Positions 17,349 to 26,084 of a stretch of DNA of 64,000 bases are shown in pieces. The first letter of the stretch is position 1. Every line of letters begins with the position of its first letter. The translations under genes and the position numbers were made by a program. This DNA is from Thalassotalea insulae (lineage in GTDB: Bacteria > Pseudomonadota > Gammaproteobacteria > Enterobacterales > Alteromonadaceae), in contig NZ_BSST01000001.1 in NCBI RefSeq assembly GCF_030161395.1, forward strand, positions 434,001 to 498,000, read 5' to 3'. Below the pieces are notes generated by a model. That model was not told the origin of the DNA and ran no database searches. It was given only the letters and a program-made list of their open reading frames with translations.

Positions 17349-17707
17349 GTGATTAACCAACATTCTCTCCAAGCCCCCATTGCGTTTGCCAAACTAATCA
17401 CCTGCAATAATATCATTGCCGGATTTGTCATTCATAGCTGGAAATTTGCCACTTTTTTTGGTACCAGAGAACTATTTATGCAGGCGATTTATATTAAATC
17501 TGAATTTCGCCGACAAGGCATTGCTGCTAAAGCACTTGGACAACTTGCACAGTTCACTTTAACGTCAGGTTGCTCCAGAATGGAATGGTATGTAATGGAT
17601 GACAACTCCACAGGTATAAAATTTTACGACACGTGAGGTGCAAGCACGCTAACACAGACTAAAGTAAAACGCTTTTCAAAGTCCGCAATAGAAAAGCTCG
17701 CGACCGT
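17349..17707 (+). pseudogene. Decayed GNAT acetyltransferase with in-frame stop
   Basis: From GTG 17349 the frame encodes the central GNAT fold: IAGFVIHSWKFATFFG, the acetyl-CoA loop FRRQGIAAKALGQLAQ, then MEWYVMDDNSTGIKFYDT. A TGA at 17634-17636 interrupts it exactly where the family continues into its last strand. After the TGA the same frame goes on with GASTLTQTKVKRFSKSAIEKLA, which looks like the usual GNAT tail (FY..LGA, then a basic strand and a final helix). The normal N-terminal 40-50 residues are missing. Both facts argue for a pseudogene, probably of the spermidine/spermine or diamine acetyltransferase-like group. Confidence 0.75.
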
Positions 17708-17799
17708 CGCTAATACGTCAGTAACTTACTTAGCTAGGCTGCCACCCAAAATAACTAACATATTAAACACTTGTAAATCTTTAGCTGTGCCCTTAACGT

Positions 17800-18501
17800 T
17801 TAAAACTCATATTCTATGGCAAAACGTAAGGTATGATCTTTTCCTGACTGGGTGATTTCGCTAATAAATGCCGCTTCCCATTTCAACTGTTTTTGTCCTT
17901 TATATCGATGTATCCCTTGAAACGCAGGACCTATGCCTAGAAAATCTTCCCCCGCATAAAGTTCAATCGCTGGCTGTAACATTGGTGTATATCGATACCT
18001 TAGTTTGATACGGGCTTCACTTTCCCACTCATTTTCGCGAGTATGCCCCCATTCATAGATAGCAAATAAGTTGACCGTTAAACTGGTTTTGCCAAACTCT
18101 TTTTCAACAAGTAAACCTGTAGCTACTTCCCAGTTATCGTTGATATGCTCTTTTTCTACTTCAAACAGCAGGCCCCAATCCGCCCAATACTGCCCCTGAT
18201 CGGTTAACATCCAGCGAGTTTCAAATTCATAACCTGCCAAACCAAAATCATCAGTATCAAGTTCACGCTCACCTAACAAATAGAGCTCAACCGTAACATA
18301 CTCAGACATCGAGTAACCATAACCCAGCCGCTGCCCTAACTGATTACCTTTCGTATCAGACTGTCTTGACATAAAACGCCACTCAACTCGCTGCTCTTGT
18401 GGCAACAAATGAGGGGAATAAACTTTATCAACCACTACCCCATCCGCAATAGATTGAAATGAAATCGTTAACACAGCCCAGATAAAAATTAATTGCTTCA
18501 T
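17800..18501 (-). CDS. Putative outer-membrane beta-barrel of the FTR1-like locus
   Basis: A 233-residue protein with a cleavable signal peptide (KQLIFIWAVLTISFQSIA) and alternating amphipathic strands rich in Tyr, Trp and Glu (VEWRFMSR, YGYSMSEYVTVELYL, FAIYEWGHTRENEW). It ends in phenylalanine (IEYEF), the mark of outer-membrane barrels. Its start overlaps the FTR1-like permease gene by 4 bases (ATGA), so it is the last gene of that operon. By context it could be an outer-membrane channel for the same metal or substrate. It has no family I can name. A barrel of this size would have 8-12 strands. Confidence 0.7.
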   Translation of the reverse strand: MKQLIFIWAVLTISFQSIADGVVVDKVYSPHLLPQEQRVEWRFMSRQSDTKGNQLGQRLGYGYSMSEYVTVELYLLGERELDTDDFGLAGYEFETRWMLTDQGQYWADWGLLFEVEKEHINDNWEVATGLLVEKEFGKTSLTVNLFAIYEWGHTRENEWESEARIKLRYRYTPMLQPAIELYAGEDFLGIGPAFQGIHRYKGQKQLKWEAAFISEITQSGKDHTLRFAIEYEF

Positions 18502-19304
18502 CTGTTATCTACCTTACCTACACTGACATCCGCCACTTTGTTAAACGAATACTTACCCATAATAAATTTACCCAGATAAAAAAGGGCTATCGCACTTAGA
18601 TAAATGATGAGATAGCTCATTGATGGCGTTGCTTCATAGCCTATTAACGCTTGAAAAACATGGCCATACTCAGAACTGTCTTCTATTAACCAACCACTGT
18701 TCCATAACGCGGAACTGTCACTGAGCAAGTCTACCTGCGACAATAAATGCACCATTTGCGCCACCAGTCCAGCGAGAAAGCATGCCCACAGTGCCTGCCA
18801 GTAGATGCGATAATGATTATTCGCCAGCCAGCGTAAGAGAAAGAACAATAAGATACTAAAGCTCAGGCCGATACCAGCAGCAACCAACACCCCAAGTAAT
18901 AGACTCATTTCATTGGTGCTGCGATTAATATAACCATTAAAGTAAATTAAAAAGTAAGTGCCTTTAATAATGAACTGACAAGATAAACCAATAAAAAGTC
19001 CTATGTAGGTCATTAGCTGATGTTGACCACCGTGCAACGAGCTGACACTAGCATAAAGTAAAGCAAAATATGAACTTAACATTAGCGCAGCAAAGGCTAG
19101 TTCCAACCCTGCTCCCTGAAAATTCTCGCTAAAATATGGGGCTAATTCAAAAAATATAATACCGCCGATAATGCTGATCATCAGCACAGCAATAACGCGC
19201 TTAAATGAGATAAACGAAGGGTTGATACAGGCCATTATCCAAACCAATAAAATAGCCAGTGGCAATAAGTCTCTTAACACCAATATAACCGTATTAATCA
19301 GCAT
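18498..19304 (-). CDS. FTR1-family (iron permease-like) membrane protein
   Basis: A 268-residue inner-membrane protein with about seven hydrophobic segments. The N-terminal VLRDLLPLAILLVWI sits where FTR1/EfeU permeases have the iron-binding REGLE motif. Here it reads RDLLP, so the second acidic ligand is missing. The C-terminal SGWLIEDSSEYGHVFQALIG and YEATPS are typical of FTR1 proteins. FTR1 proteins move ferric or ferrous iron with a periplasmic partner. The cupredoxin gene directly upstream overlaps it by 11 bases. The altered REXXE motif means metal specificity, or even transport, is not certain. Confidence 0.75.
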   Translation of the reverse strand: MLINTVILVLRDLLPLAILLVWIMACINPSFISFKRVIAVLMISIIGGIIFFELAPYFSENFQGAGLELAFAALMLSSYFALLYASVSSLHGGQHQLMTYIGLFIGLSCQFIIKGTYFLIYFNGYINRSTNEMSLLLGVLVAAGIGLSFSILLFFLLRWLANNHYRIYWQALWACFLAGLVAQMVHLLSQVDLLSDSSALWNSGWLIEDSSEYGHVFQALIGYEATPSMSYLIIYLSAIALFYLGKFIMGKYSFNKVADVSVGKVDNR

Positions 19305-19653
19305 CAGAGTCCCCTTTTACTATCACTTTTCCTGTTGCTGTATTCGGGTTATATTCACCAAAAAACTCATAATCGCCCGGTGGTAAAGGGCCAATATAAA
19401 TCGTTGATTTACGTCCGGGAAAAATCACCTTTTCCCGATTCAGATCAAAACTATCAAATTCTTCAGCCTCGGCATCCTTATTAAAGATGATGAGTTTGAC
19501 CTTTTTTCCTGCTGGTATCTCAATTTCTGCCGGAAAAAATAAATGATTTTCCAAGGTCAAATGAAATTCCGGGATCTCTTTTGCCCACAGCCGAATACTG
19601 TTGAGCAATAACAAGCCGGCAAACAATAAAAGAGTGCTGATATTTATTCGCAT
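19294..19653 (-). CDS. Periplasmic cupredoxin-like protein (EfeO-N/P19 type)
   Basis: A roughly 119-residue exported protein: signal peptide up to about residue 24, then a single cupredoxin-fold domain with FFPAEIEIPAGKKVKLII, DAEAEEFDS and PPGDYEFFGEYNP. This is the Cupredoxin_1 pattern seen at the N-terminus of EfeO and with P19-type iron uptake. It lacks the Cys of blue copper proteins, so simple electron transfer is unlikely. A metal-binding or metal-delivery role with the FTR1-like permease is inferred. Start chosen at ATG 19653, one base after the kinase stop, with GGAAG upstream; an ATG 12 bases earlier overlaps the kinase gene. Confidence 0.8.
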   Translation of the reverse strand: MRINISTLLLFAGLLLLNSIRLWAKEIPEFHLTLENHLFFPAEIEIPAGKKVKLIIFNKDAEAEEFDSFDLNREKVIFPGRKSTIYIGPLPPGDYEFFGEYNPNTATGKVIVKGDSDAD

Positions 19654-19654
19654 G

Positions 19655-20986
19655 TTAACTTCCATTGCTCTGTCGTTGTGCCCCTTGTGCTAGCGGAATA
19701 AAAACCAGCACTTTTAACCCACCTAGTACAGACTGTTCAAGTGCAATGCGACCTTGGTGCAATTCAACAATATGCTTAACAATTGACATCCCTAAACCAC
19801 ACCCTGTTACTCCGGTATTTTGTCTGGCCTGCTCTAAACGATAGAAACGATCGAAGATTTTTTCTCGCTCCGCCACTGCAATACCAGGCCCATTATCTTC
19901 AACTATGACACAGAGTTCTTGCCCGTTTAACTGTGTCGACAGCTTGATTTCACAGCCCTTTCCAGCATATTTATTGGCATTACTGACCAAGTTTTCAAAC
20001 AAGGTTTGCAAAGAGAACTCGTCCCCTTTAACCCAATATGATTGGCTGTCTAACGACACCGTTTGTTGTTTATCTTCGATCCTAACATAGAGTTTAGCAA
20101 TAACACTTTGTAAAATAGACTGGATATCAAGTGCTACAAGGCAATGATTAAAATTTTCAGGTGAGGTGCGATTAAGTGCGAGGATCTGTTCAACCACATG
20201 GGCCATACGCTCAACCCCTTGTTGTAATTCTTCAAATGAGTCTGTAGTTAAACTGTTATTTTGGTACGACGAAACTAAGTTATGAGCAGCAATATTCAAA
20301 ACGCTGATCGGGGTTCTAAGTTCATGAGCGGCATCAGAGGCTAATCGTTTTTCGCGGGCAAATGACGATTTCAATCGCGCCAAAACAGAATTGATCGTAT
20401 CAACGATAGGTTCAAGTTCTTTTGAGTTTTTCACCAACGCCACCGGCTCAAGTTCATCCGCCGACTTAGCTTTCAATTGTTTTGACAAATTTCTTAATGG
20501 TGACAAACTTGTCCTCACCGCCAGCAGTACCAACAAACCAATCAAAGGGATAGTGATCACAACGGGAGTAATTGAAGTCAACAGCACCCGCTCTGCAGAG
20601 ACAATACGTTGATTTTGTCGTTGTGCCACCATTACCCACCGCTGAGCAAATTGCTGACAATAAACCCGCCAACGGGCACCTAAAAAATTTTTATAACCAA
20701 AGCCCTGAGTAAAGCCAGTTAATGGAATCTCAGGGCTATTGCTGGAGCGCACGACTAATTGCTGATTTTGCCAAACCTGATAAGCAAACGGTGTCTGATT
20801 TTCTTGCTTTACTACAACCTCAGTGGATTTAACGCTGGTAAGTGAATGAGCAAGGCTCACCAGTTCCTGATCTAAGATCATTTCCAGTTCACTCATTGCT
20901 GCCCGATAGCCATGCAAAGCAGCACCAAACGTTGCTAACGTAACAATGGAAATGATCAGTAAAAACAAATAACGCTGGATCGACAT
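19655..20986 (-). CDS. Sensor histidine kinase (QseC-like)
   Basis: A 443-residue inner-membrane kinase. Membrane segments lie at about 5-25 and 137-158 and flank a periplasmic sensor loop of about 110 residues. A HAMP-like linker follows, then HisKA with the phosphoacceptor His221 in DAAHELRTPIS, then an ATPase domain with N-box (NLVSNANKYAG), DNGPGI and GCGLGMSIVKH. The order is that of QseC/PmrB-type sensors. It pairs with the response regulator that ends 1 base upstream. The sensor loop has no recognised ligand fold. Location in front of a cupredoxin and FTR1-like gene suggests a metal or redox cue (inference). Confidence 0.92.
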   Translation of the reverse strand: MSIQRYLFLLIISIVTLATFGAALHGYRAAMSELEMILDQELVSLAHSLTSVKSTEVVVKQENQTPFAYQVWQNQQLVVRSSNSPEIPLTGFTQGFGYKNFLGARWRVYCQQFAQRWVMVAQRQNQRIVSAERVLLTSITPVVITIPLIGLLVLLAVRTSLSPLRNLSKQLKAKSADELEPVALVKNSKELEPIVDTINSVLARLKSSFAREKRLASDAAHELRTPISVLNIAAHNLVSSYQNNSLTTDSFEELQQGVERMAHVVEQILALNRTSPENFNHCLVALDIQSILQSVIAKLYVRIEDKQQTVSLDSQSYWVKGDEFSLQTLFENLVSNANKYAGKGCEIKLSTQLNGQELCVIVEDNGPGIAVAEREKIFDRFYRLEQARQNTGVTGCGLGMSIVKHIVELHQGRIALEQSVLGGLKVLVFIPLAQGAQRQSNGS

Positions 20987-21646
20987 CTAGCGCTTACTCA
21001 CGATATAACCGACACCTCGCACCGTTTTAATAAAATCTTTCGGTAACTTTTTCCTGACATGGTGAACATGCACTTCAATGGTATTACTGGCGACTTCTTC
21101 TCCCCATTCATAAAGCTTATTTTCCAGCTGCTCTTTTGACTGTATTCGGCCAATATTTTCCATCAATGATTTCACTATCATATATTCACGACGAGAAAAG
21201 CTCACTGCCTCACCATCAAGGAAAACCTGATTCGCCTTAGTATCTAAAATAACGTTATTGTGAGTAATTCGAGCACTGTCTGCGGTACCTAAGCGGCGTT
21301 CAATCACCCGTAATCGGGCAAATAACTCAGCCATGTCAAACGGCTTGACTAAGTAATCGTCCGCACCATAATCCAGCCCTTCGACTTTATCATCTGAGCT
21401 GTCTCTGGCAGTTAAAATTAAGATTGGTAGCTGTTTATATTTCGCCTTAGCTTGTTTTAACACCTGCAAACCATCCATATCTGGTAAGCCTAAATCCAAG
21501 ATCACCATTTCCACCGAGCCTGCTGAAATAGCCAGCAATGCCGATTTTCCATCATGAACACAGTCGATACTATAGCCTTCTCTCCTTAGTGACTGCTGTA
21601 ACCCTTGCGCTAAGGCGATATCGTCTTCTACCAATAATACTCTCAT
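20987..21646 (-). CDS. OmpR/PhoB-family response regulator (QseB-like)
   Basis: A 219-residue two-domain regulator. The receiver has the acidic pair in VEDDI, the phosphoacceptor Asp51 in ILDLGLPD, the conserved Thr in LTARD and Lys in LVKPFD. The C-terminal winged helix ends with EVHVHHVRKKL and TVRGVGYIV. It is the partner of the adjacent kinase. It starts 45 bases after the TPR gene ends on the same strand, with GAGAG before the ATG, and no terminator is visible in between. Confidence 0.94.
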   Translation of the reverse strand: MRVLLVEDDIALAQGLQQSLRREGYSIDCVHDGKSALLAISAGSVEMVILDLGLPDMDGLQVLKQAKAKYKQLPILILTARDSSDDKVEGLDYGADDYLVKPFDMAELFARLRVIERRLGTADSARITHNNVILDTKANQVFLDGEAVSFSRREYMIVKSLMENIGRIQSKEQLENKLYEWGEEVASNTIEVHVHHVRKKLPKDFIKTVRGVGYIVSKR

Positions 21647-21691
21647 CTATGCTCTCTGTTTCTTCTCATTATTCTTTGTTATTAGGGCGTA

Positions 21692-22363
21692 TTAATGATG
21701 TTTTTTCTTTAACTTTCTATCAATTTTAGCCATCAGTTGGGTAATTTCATAATGTCGAGATTTATCGGCAAGTGGGCGATTTTCTCTCGTTGGCGCCTGC
21801 TGCGCGCGCTCTAAAAACATTTTAGCTTTCTCATATTTGCGCTCTTCAAACCAATATTCAGACATAAAATAATTGGGATCTATTCCATCAGGGTTTAACA
21901 CTAATGCCCGCTCAAGCAACTCTTTTGCTTTATCATCATCGCCAAAACCGATTGGCCAGCCAGGCACTTTATAATACAAGGTTCCTAAACTGGTATAGGC
22001 AGAACCGTCTAAGACAGTATCATTGATAGACAGCGCTTTTTCTAACGATTTTTTCGCCTTTTTAGCAAAAGACAAAGCTCCTAGCCCCCCTTTCGCCCCA
22101 GCATAACTTGATTGAATGATACCAAGCCAGACCCAATTTTCCGCATTATCTGGCTGCTGCTTCAGTGATATTTCTACTTGAGCAATCAATTGCTCAAAAC
22201 CTTTAAGCTGAGCTTTATCGCTTAATTGATAATTGACCTCTGCCCATTTATGCTGAATATCTAATAACTCATTATTATCTAAACCATCAGCTTTCGCGCT
22301 AACAGCAACATTAATTAACGTAGATAACACTATAAATAATAGTGATTTATTTAACAATTTCAT
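21692..22363 (-). CDS. Exported TPR protein
   Basis: A 223-residue protein with an N-terminal signal sequence (to about residue 23) and tetratricopeptide repeats from about 60 to 200, for example NAENWVWLGIIQSSYAGAKGG and LYYKVPGWPIGFGDDDKAKELLERAL. The TPR loops with Gly/Trp-rich insertions are like those of the YcaO/YfgC-type periplasmic scaffolds, but I do not recognise a named family. It overlaps the SDR gene by 17 bases and is therefore part of the same transcript as the oxidase-ligase genes. Probable role: periplasmic protein-protein contacts. Confidence 0.75.
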   Translation of the reverse strand: MKLLNKSLLFIVLSTLINVAVSAKADGLDNNELLDIQHKWAEVNYQLSDKAQLKGFEQLIAQVEISLKQQPDNAENWVWLGIIQSSYAGAKGGLGALSFAKKAKKSLEKALSINDTVLDGSAYTSLGTLYYKVPGWPIGFGDDDKAKELLERALVLNPDGIDPNYFMSEYWFEERKYEKAKMFLERAQQAPTRENRPLADKSRHYEITQLMAKIDRKLKKKHH

Positions 22364-23186
22364 TTGATGACTCCTGTTGTTGATGACTCTTTTTTTGAGT
22401 CAGTGACAATTGCGGCAAGTAATGACAAATTACCTTTAATTTTTTAGCTAATGCGTTATCAACCAGTTCAGGCAAAAATCCGTTTAGTCGAGCAAAAAAC
22501 TTTTCCGGCCAGCCAATACTCATCCGTTTTTGCTTTTTGGTGATAAACGTCAATAATTGTTGAGCAACATATTCCGGACTATCAACACTGTTACCTAAGG
22601 CAAAATTCATTTCATCAACATGTGCACAATTAATTGCTGTTGCGGTAGTACGCGGGGCAAAGTAGCCGACATGAACCGAACGGTTAGCCAGCTCACGTGA
22701 CAGTGCCTCACTAAATCCACGTAAGCCAAACTTACTTGCGCTGTAGCTGGTAAAACAAGGAAAAGCTATCGCTCCAAATGCCGAACCTATATTAATAATA
22801 CTGCCTTGATGAAACTCTATTTGAGACAGTAAGGCATGAGTTAACTGCATTGGAATGGTCAAGTTCATGGTCAGTTGTCGCGCTATTTCTTGACTATCTT
22901 GATGCTCAAATAAGCCAAATGCGCTAATGCCAGCATTGTTGATCAAGACGCTAATATCCGCGCGCTGTTTCAGCTGAGTTAATAGCTTTTGACGCTGCTC
23001 AGCAACTAATAAGTCACAGGCCAAAACTTCATGAGTACCGGTTAACTCAAGTTGAAGTTGTTTAAGTTTGTTGCTGTCTCTGCCGTGCAAAATGAGAGAG
23101 TAACCGGCATTAGCTAATCTATGGGCAATAGCTTTACCAATCCCCCCAGTTGCGCCAGTAAGTAAACACTTAGTTATTTGTGTCAT
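22347..23186 (-). CDS. Short-chain dehydrogenase/reductase
   Basis: A classical SDR of 279 residues: NAD(P)-binding TGATGGIG at 10-17, NNAG at 83-86, catalytic Ser135, Tyr148 and Lys152 (YSASK). An Arg at the end of the second strand (HGRDSNK) favours NADPH. The C-terminal extension of about 40 residues ends in a Gln- and Ser-rich tail. It lies 8 bases after the diiron-oxidase-like gene and overlaps the TPR gene by 17 bases. By context it would reduce a keto or aldehyde group in the pathway defined by its neighbours (inference). Confidence 0.9.
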   Translation of the reverse strand: MTQITKCLLTGATGGIGKAIAHRLANAGYSLILHGRDSNKLKQLQLELTGTHEVLACDLLVAEQRQKLLTQLKQRADISVLINNAGISAFGLFEHQDSQEIARQLTMNLTIPMQLTHALLSQIEFHQGSIINIGSAFGAIAFPCFTSYSASKFGLRGFSEALSRELANRSVHVGYFAPRTTATAINCAHVDEMNFALGNSVDSPEYVAQQLLTFITKKQKRMSIGWPEKFFARLNGFLPELVDNALAKKLKVICHYLPQLSLTQKKSHQQQESSNEIVK

Positions 23187-23194
23187 TCTGCCTC

Positions 23195-23866
23195 CTATGC
23201 TGCTTTGGCAATACCATGTTGTGGATTTAAGGTTCTGAAAATATCGCCATATAAGACAAAGAAACGTTTGGCGGCATGAATAATCACTTGCTGTTCGTGT
23301 TCGTCATATATTTTTGCCATCAAAGACTGGAAAAACTTCACATGCTCTTGATCAAGAGCACCATGAGAGCGTAAATAACTAAAAGCCTGTTTAGGTAACT
23401 GCAATTTTTGCTCAATACTATCTGCAGCCGCATCCGCCATCGCGATACTGGTACCTTCAAGCACATGGACCATGCCGAAAAAACCTAAAGGATTCAAGCG
23501 GTTAATCATGTCGTATGCATACGCCACCATAAGCTCAGTTGCCGCAGAGGGCTGACTATGACGTGCTGTTTCCTTATCAAAACCACAATGCTGAATGTCA
23601 TTTAAAATCCACTCTTGGTGACCGAGTTCTTCTTCGATGTATTCGGCAACCGCTTCTCTGAGCCACTCTTTCTCTTCAGTTAACTTAGCCCCGACATTCA
23701 TTAACAATGGGACCGTATGTTTTACGTGATGATAAGCTTGGGTTAGAAATGCGACATAATCGTCCAAACAAAAACTGCCTTCCATACATTGCACTATCAT
23801 AGGAGCAGATAGTAAGTATTCGCGTTCGGTTTGCGTTTCGCTAATTAATCGTTGATAAAGTGTCAT
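23195..23866 (-). CDS. Haem-oxygenase-fold iron-containing oxidase (HDO/TenA-like)
   Basis: A 223-residue all-helical protein of the iron-containing redox enzyme family, related to TenA and to diiron oxidases such as UndA and SznF. Likely metal ligands are visible: Glu79/Glu80 and His83 in EEELGHQEW, Glu137 in VHVLEGTS, then His168, Asp172 and His175 in SHGALDQEH. TenA thiaminases instead use a Cys nucleophile that I do not see at the expected place. Family members oxidise or cleave acyl and amino substrates with O2. The ligase upstream (33-base gap) could supply a substrate. The exact reaction is not known. Confidence 0.82.
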   Translation of the reverse strand: MTLYQRLISETQTEREYLLSAPMIVQCMEGSFCLDDYVAFLTQAYHHVKHTVPLLMNVGAKLTEEKEWLREAVAEYIEEELGHQEWILNDIQHCGFDKETARHSQPSAATELMVAYAYDMINRLNPLGFFGMVHVLEGTSIAMADAAADSIEQKLQLPKQAFSYLRSHGALDQEHVKFFQSLMAKIYDEHEQQVIIHAAKRFFVLYGDIFRTLNPQHGIAKAA

Positions 23867-23899
23867 ATTCGGCCTCGACGTTAAATAAAAGGAATAATC

Positions 23900-25369
23900 T
23901 TAAGCAGCGGTTTGCTCGCTCAATGTCGGTTGTTGATAAAGTTGGTAAATTTCATTTTGGTAAAAACGAGCAATATTGGCGCGTTTCAACTTTCCGGTAG
24001 TAGTCAGTAAATTATCTAGCGGAGAAAAAGCCTGTGTTAGGCAAAGGTAGTTTTCGATCTTTGCATACTGGGGTAAGCCTTGATTTACTTGCATAATAAA
24101 TTGCGCCACACTATTAGTACTAACCGCAGAGTTAACTGGTACCAGTAAAGCAACGCAGTAGGGCTGATTATCCCCTAGCACTAATACCTGGCTAAAGAGT
24201 CCACTGGCAAGTAGCTCACTTTCGAGCCATTCAGGAGAGATGTTACGACCATAAGAATTAACCAGCAGATTTTTTTTACGTCCTTGATAAAACAACTGCT
24301 TCCCTTTCATAGACATCAAGTCACCTGTAGCCACTTCTTGTGGACACCAGCTTTCAGGCTGGCCGAGATAACCAAGAAAGCAATTGCCTGTCACCACCAG
24401 TTCGTCATTTCGGATTTCTGCATTAATATGCGGTAACAGTTGACCAACGGATGCGTTATCTAACATTTGCTTCGGTGATTGCAAGCTCACAACCGAACTC
24501 ACCTCTGATAGACCGTAGCCCTGATAAACGGGTAAACCAAGCTCCCTCGCTTGCGCTAATACGCTAGCAGACGTTTTACTACCACCAACGGCAATAAAGC
24601 TTAAATTTTGTGGCGCTTGCCAGCCTTGCTTACTCGCGCCAATCAGCACTAACAACAATTCAGGAACCAAGATAAAACTGTTCGGGTTACTTTGGCTGAT
24701 CAGTGCTAATAACCGCTCAACTGACTGTAACTGACAACCATTAAAGCCCCGTTGGTGCTCGTTCGCTATCTTCACAATGCCACCAGCTAATAATGGCGCG
24801 TAGATACCAGCAATATTTTCCAGCAATAGCGAAAAAGGTAACAGTGATAAATGACACGGTTGCTCAATATCAATAGTTTTACGCAAGGCATTAGCCACAT
24901 TGAGCTGCTGTTGATAATCTAAACAGACGCCTTTCGGTTGCCCGGTAGAACCAGAAGTAAAAGTAACTTTAGTCGTGCCCTTTGGTAACAAAGGCGTTTC
25001 AACTTGTTTAACCCTAAAAGCGTTAAGCTCACACAATGGAAAATCTATAACTTGATTGAGCCCATCACCCTGTGCTGAAATTACTAATTCAGGCTTTACC
25101 GAAGACAACACGTGTTGTTGCTGTTGCCCACTAAAAAATGTCGGTATCGGCGTTAAACAGACAGCACTTTCCTGACACGCCAAATCCACTAAAACCCAGT
25201 CAATTGAATTATCAGCAATCAGAACGACATTAGTGACTTTCTGCGCTACTAACCATGCTGACAATTCATTAACCGCGCTAATCAATTGCTGATAATTAAG
25301 CGCCCTAGACTCCTCACTGAGTGCAACAGATTTTTGTTGGTGTTGCTTAATACTATCGATTAACGACAT
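23900..25369 (-). CDS. Acyl-adenylating ligase (AMP-binding superfamily)
   Basis: A 489-residue ANL-superfamily enzyme. The ATP-binding P-loop TFTSGSTGQPKG is at about 136-147, the adenine-binding motif QGYGLSEVSS near 286, and the hinge region GDLMSMKGKQLFYQGRKK in the C-terminal domain carries the conserved Asp and Arg. The usual catalytic Lys region (TTGKLKRANIAR) is present at about 461-472. It would activate a carboxylic or fatty acid as acyl-AMP. It begins 4 bases after the hemolysin-family gene ends, so co-expression is near certain. Confidence 0.9.
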   Translation of the reverse strand: MSLIDSIKQHQQKSVALSEESRALNYQQLISAVNELSAWLVAQKVTNVVLIADNSIDWVLVDLACQESAVCLTPIPTFFSGQQQQHVLSSVKPELVISAQGDGLNQVIDFPLCELNAFRVKQVETPLLPKGTTKVTFTSGSTGQPKGVCLDYQQQLNVANALRKTIDIEQPCHLSLLPFSLLLENIAGIYAPLLAGGIVKIANEHQRGFNGCQLQSVERLLALISQSNPNSFILVPELLLVLIGASKQGWQAPQNLSFIAVGGSKTSASVLAQARELGLPVYQGYGLSEVSSVVSLQSPKQMLDNASVGQLLPHINAEIRNDELVVTGNCFLGYLGQPESWCPQEVATGDLMSMKGKQLFYQGRKKNLLVNSYGRNISPEWLESELLASGLFSQVLVLGDNQPYCVALLVPVNSAVSTNSVAQFIMQVNQGLPQYAKIENYLCLTQAFSPLDNLLTTTGKLKRANIARFYQNEIYQLYQQPTLSEQTAA

Positions 25370-25373
25370 AGCT

Positions 25374-26084
25374 TTACTTCCCTGTATGTTTAAAAGGTAA
25401 ATGTAACGATAACGTTTGACTTAGTTGTGCGATTTCATCACTAAGCTGCTCAAACATTTTGCTATATCTAGGCGTGCGGTTAATCACCTTGACCACTTGT
25501 TGCAAATCAACCGCGACAACATTCGGATTTGTCTCGTAATAACGTCCCCAGTTGTCTTCACGATTTTGAATATACTCAGCTTTTGCCGGGCAAATAACTG
25601 TCGGCGTAATCCCGGTACTTTGAATTAAACTCAGTACCTGCTCAGTGCCAGCAAATACCATATAGCGTTGCTCGTTGATAAAAAGGGCAACTGCTGTCAG
25701 TAAAAACAAGGGTAAAGTTAACGGCTTAGCATTGCTATAAAGGTTACCGATTTCAACAATTTGACTGCGCGCTACCTGTTGTGAACTAAACAGTGTTAAT
25801 GTTTCTATCGGTGCAGCTAAATATTGTTCAATAAATAATGGTTGTTGAGCGTTTCTTAGTCCTAGCGCCGCACAATGCTTACCTTTAGTAAGGGTAATAA
25901 GTTGCGGCATAAATTCAGAAAAGCAGGCTCTAAATGCTTTTTGATAGCCTTGAAGAATAAACTGTTCAACAGATTGTCTGGCTGAGTCCTGTTGAGCAAC
26001 CAGCGCTACGGTAACTGGAGTTGAGGTTACTTTACGAGAGTTGTATGCACATGTTTCATTGTGTGCTGCATGGGTAGTTAACAT
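25374..26084 (-). CDS. Thermostable hemolysin family protein (T_hemolysin)
   Basis: A 236-residue soluble protein. The middle portion (EYLAAPIETLTLFSSQQVARSQIVEIGNLYS across about 126-156) and the following ALFINEQRYMVFAGTEQV match the T_hemolysin family known from Vibrio delta-VPH. Members look like GNAT or autoinducer-synthase folds rather than pore formers, as I recall, so the name hemolysin is probably historical. An acyltransferase role with the next gene, an acyl-AMP ligase, is an inference. GGAGT precedes the ATG, and both lie within or next to the inverted repeat at 26075-26118. First gene of a ten-gene run. Confidence 0.82.
   Translation of the reverse strand: MLTTHAAHNETCAYNSRKVTSTPVTVALVAQQDSARQSVEQFILQGYQKAFRACFSEFMPQLITLTKGKHCAALGLRNAQQPLFIEQYLAAPIETLTLFSSQQVARSQIVEIGNLYSNAKPLTLPLFLLTAVALFINEQRYMVFAGTEQVLSLIQSTGITPTVICPAKAEYIQNREDNWGRYYETNPNVVAVDLQQVVKVINRTPRYSKMFEQLSDEIAQLSQTLSLHLPFKHTGK

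Noticed and set aside
17634..17636. TGA as selenocysteine codon in the GNAT frame
   Set aside because: GNAT enzymes have no selenoprotein members known to me, no SECIS-like hairpin was evident after the codon, and the gene also lacks its N-terminal part. A simple nonsense change explains it.
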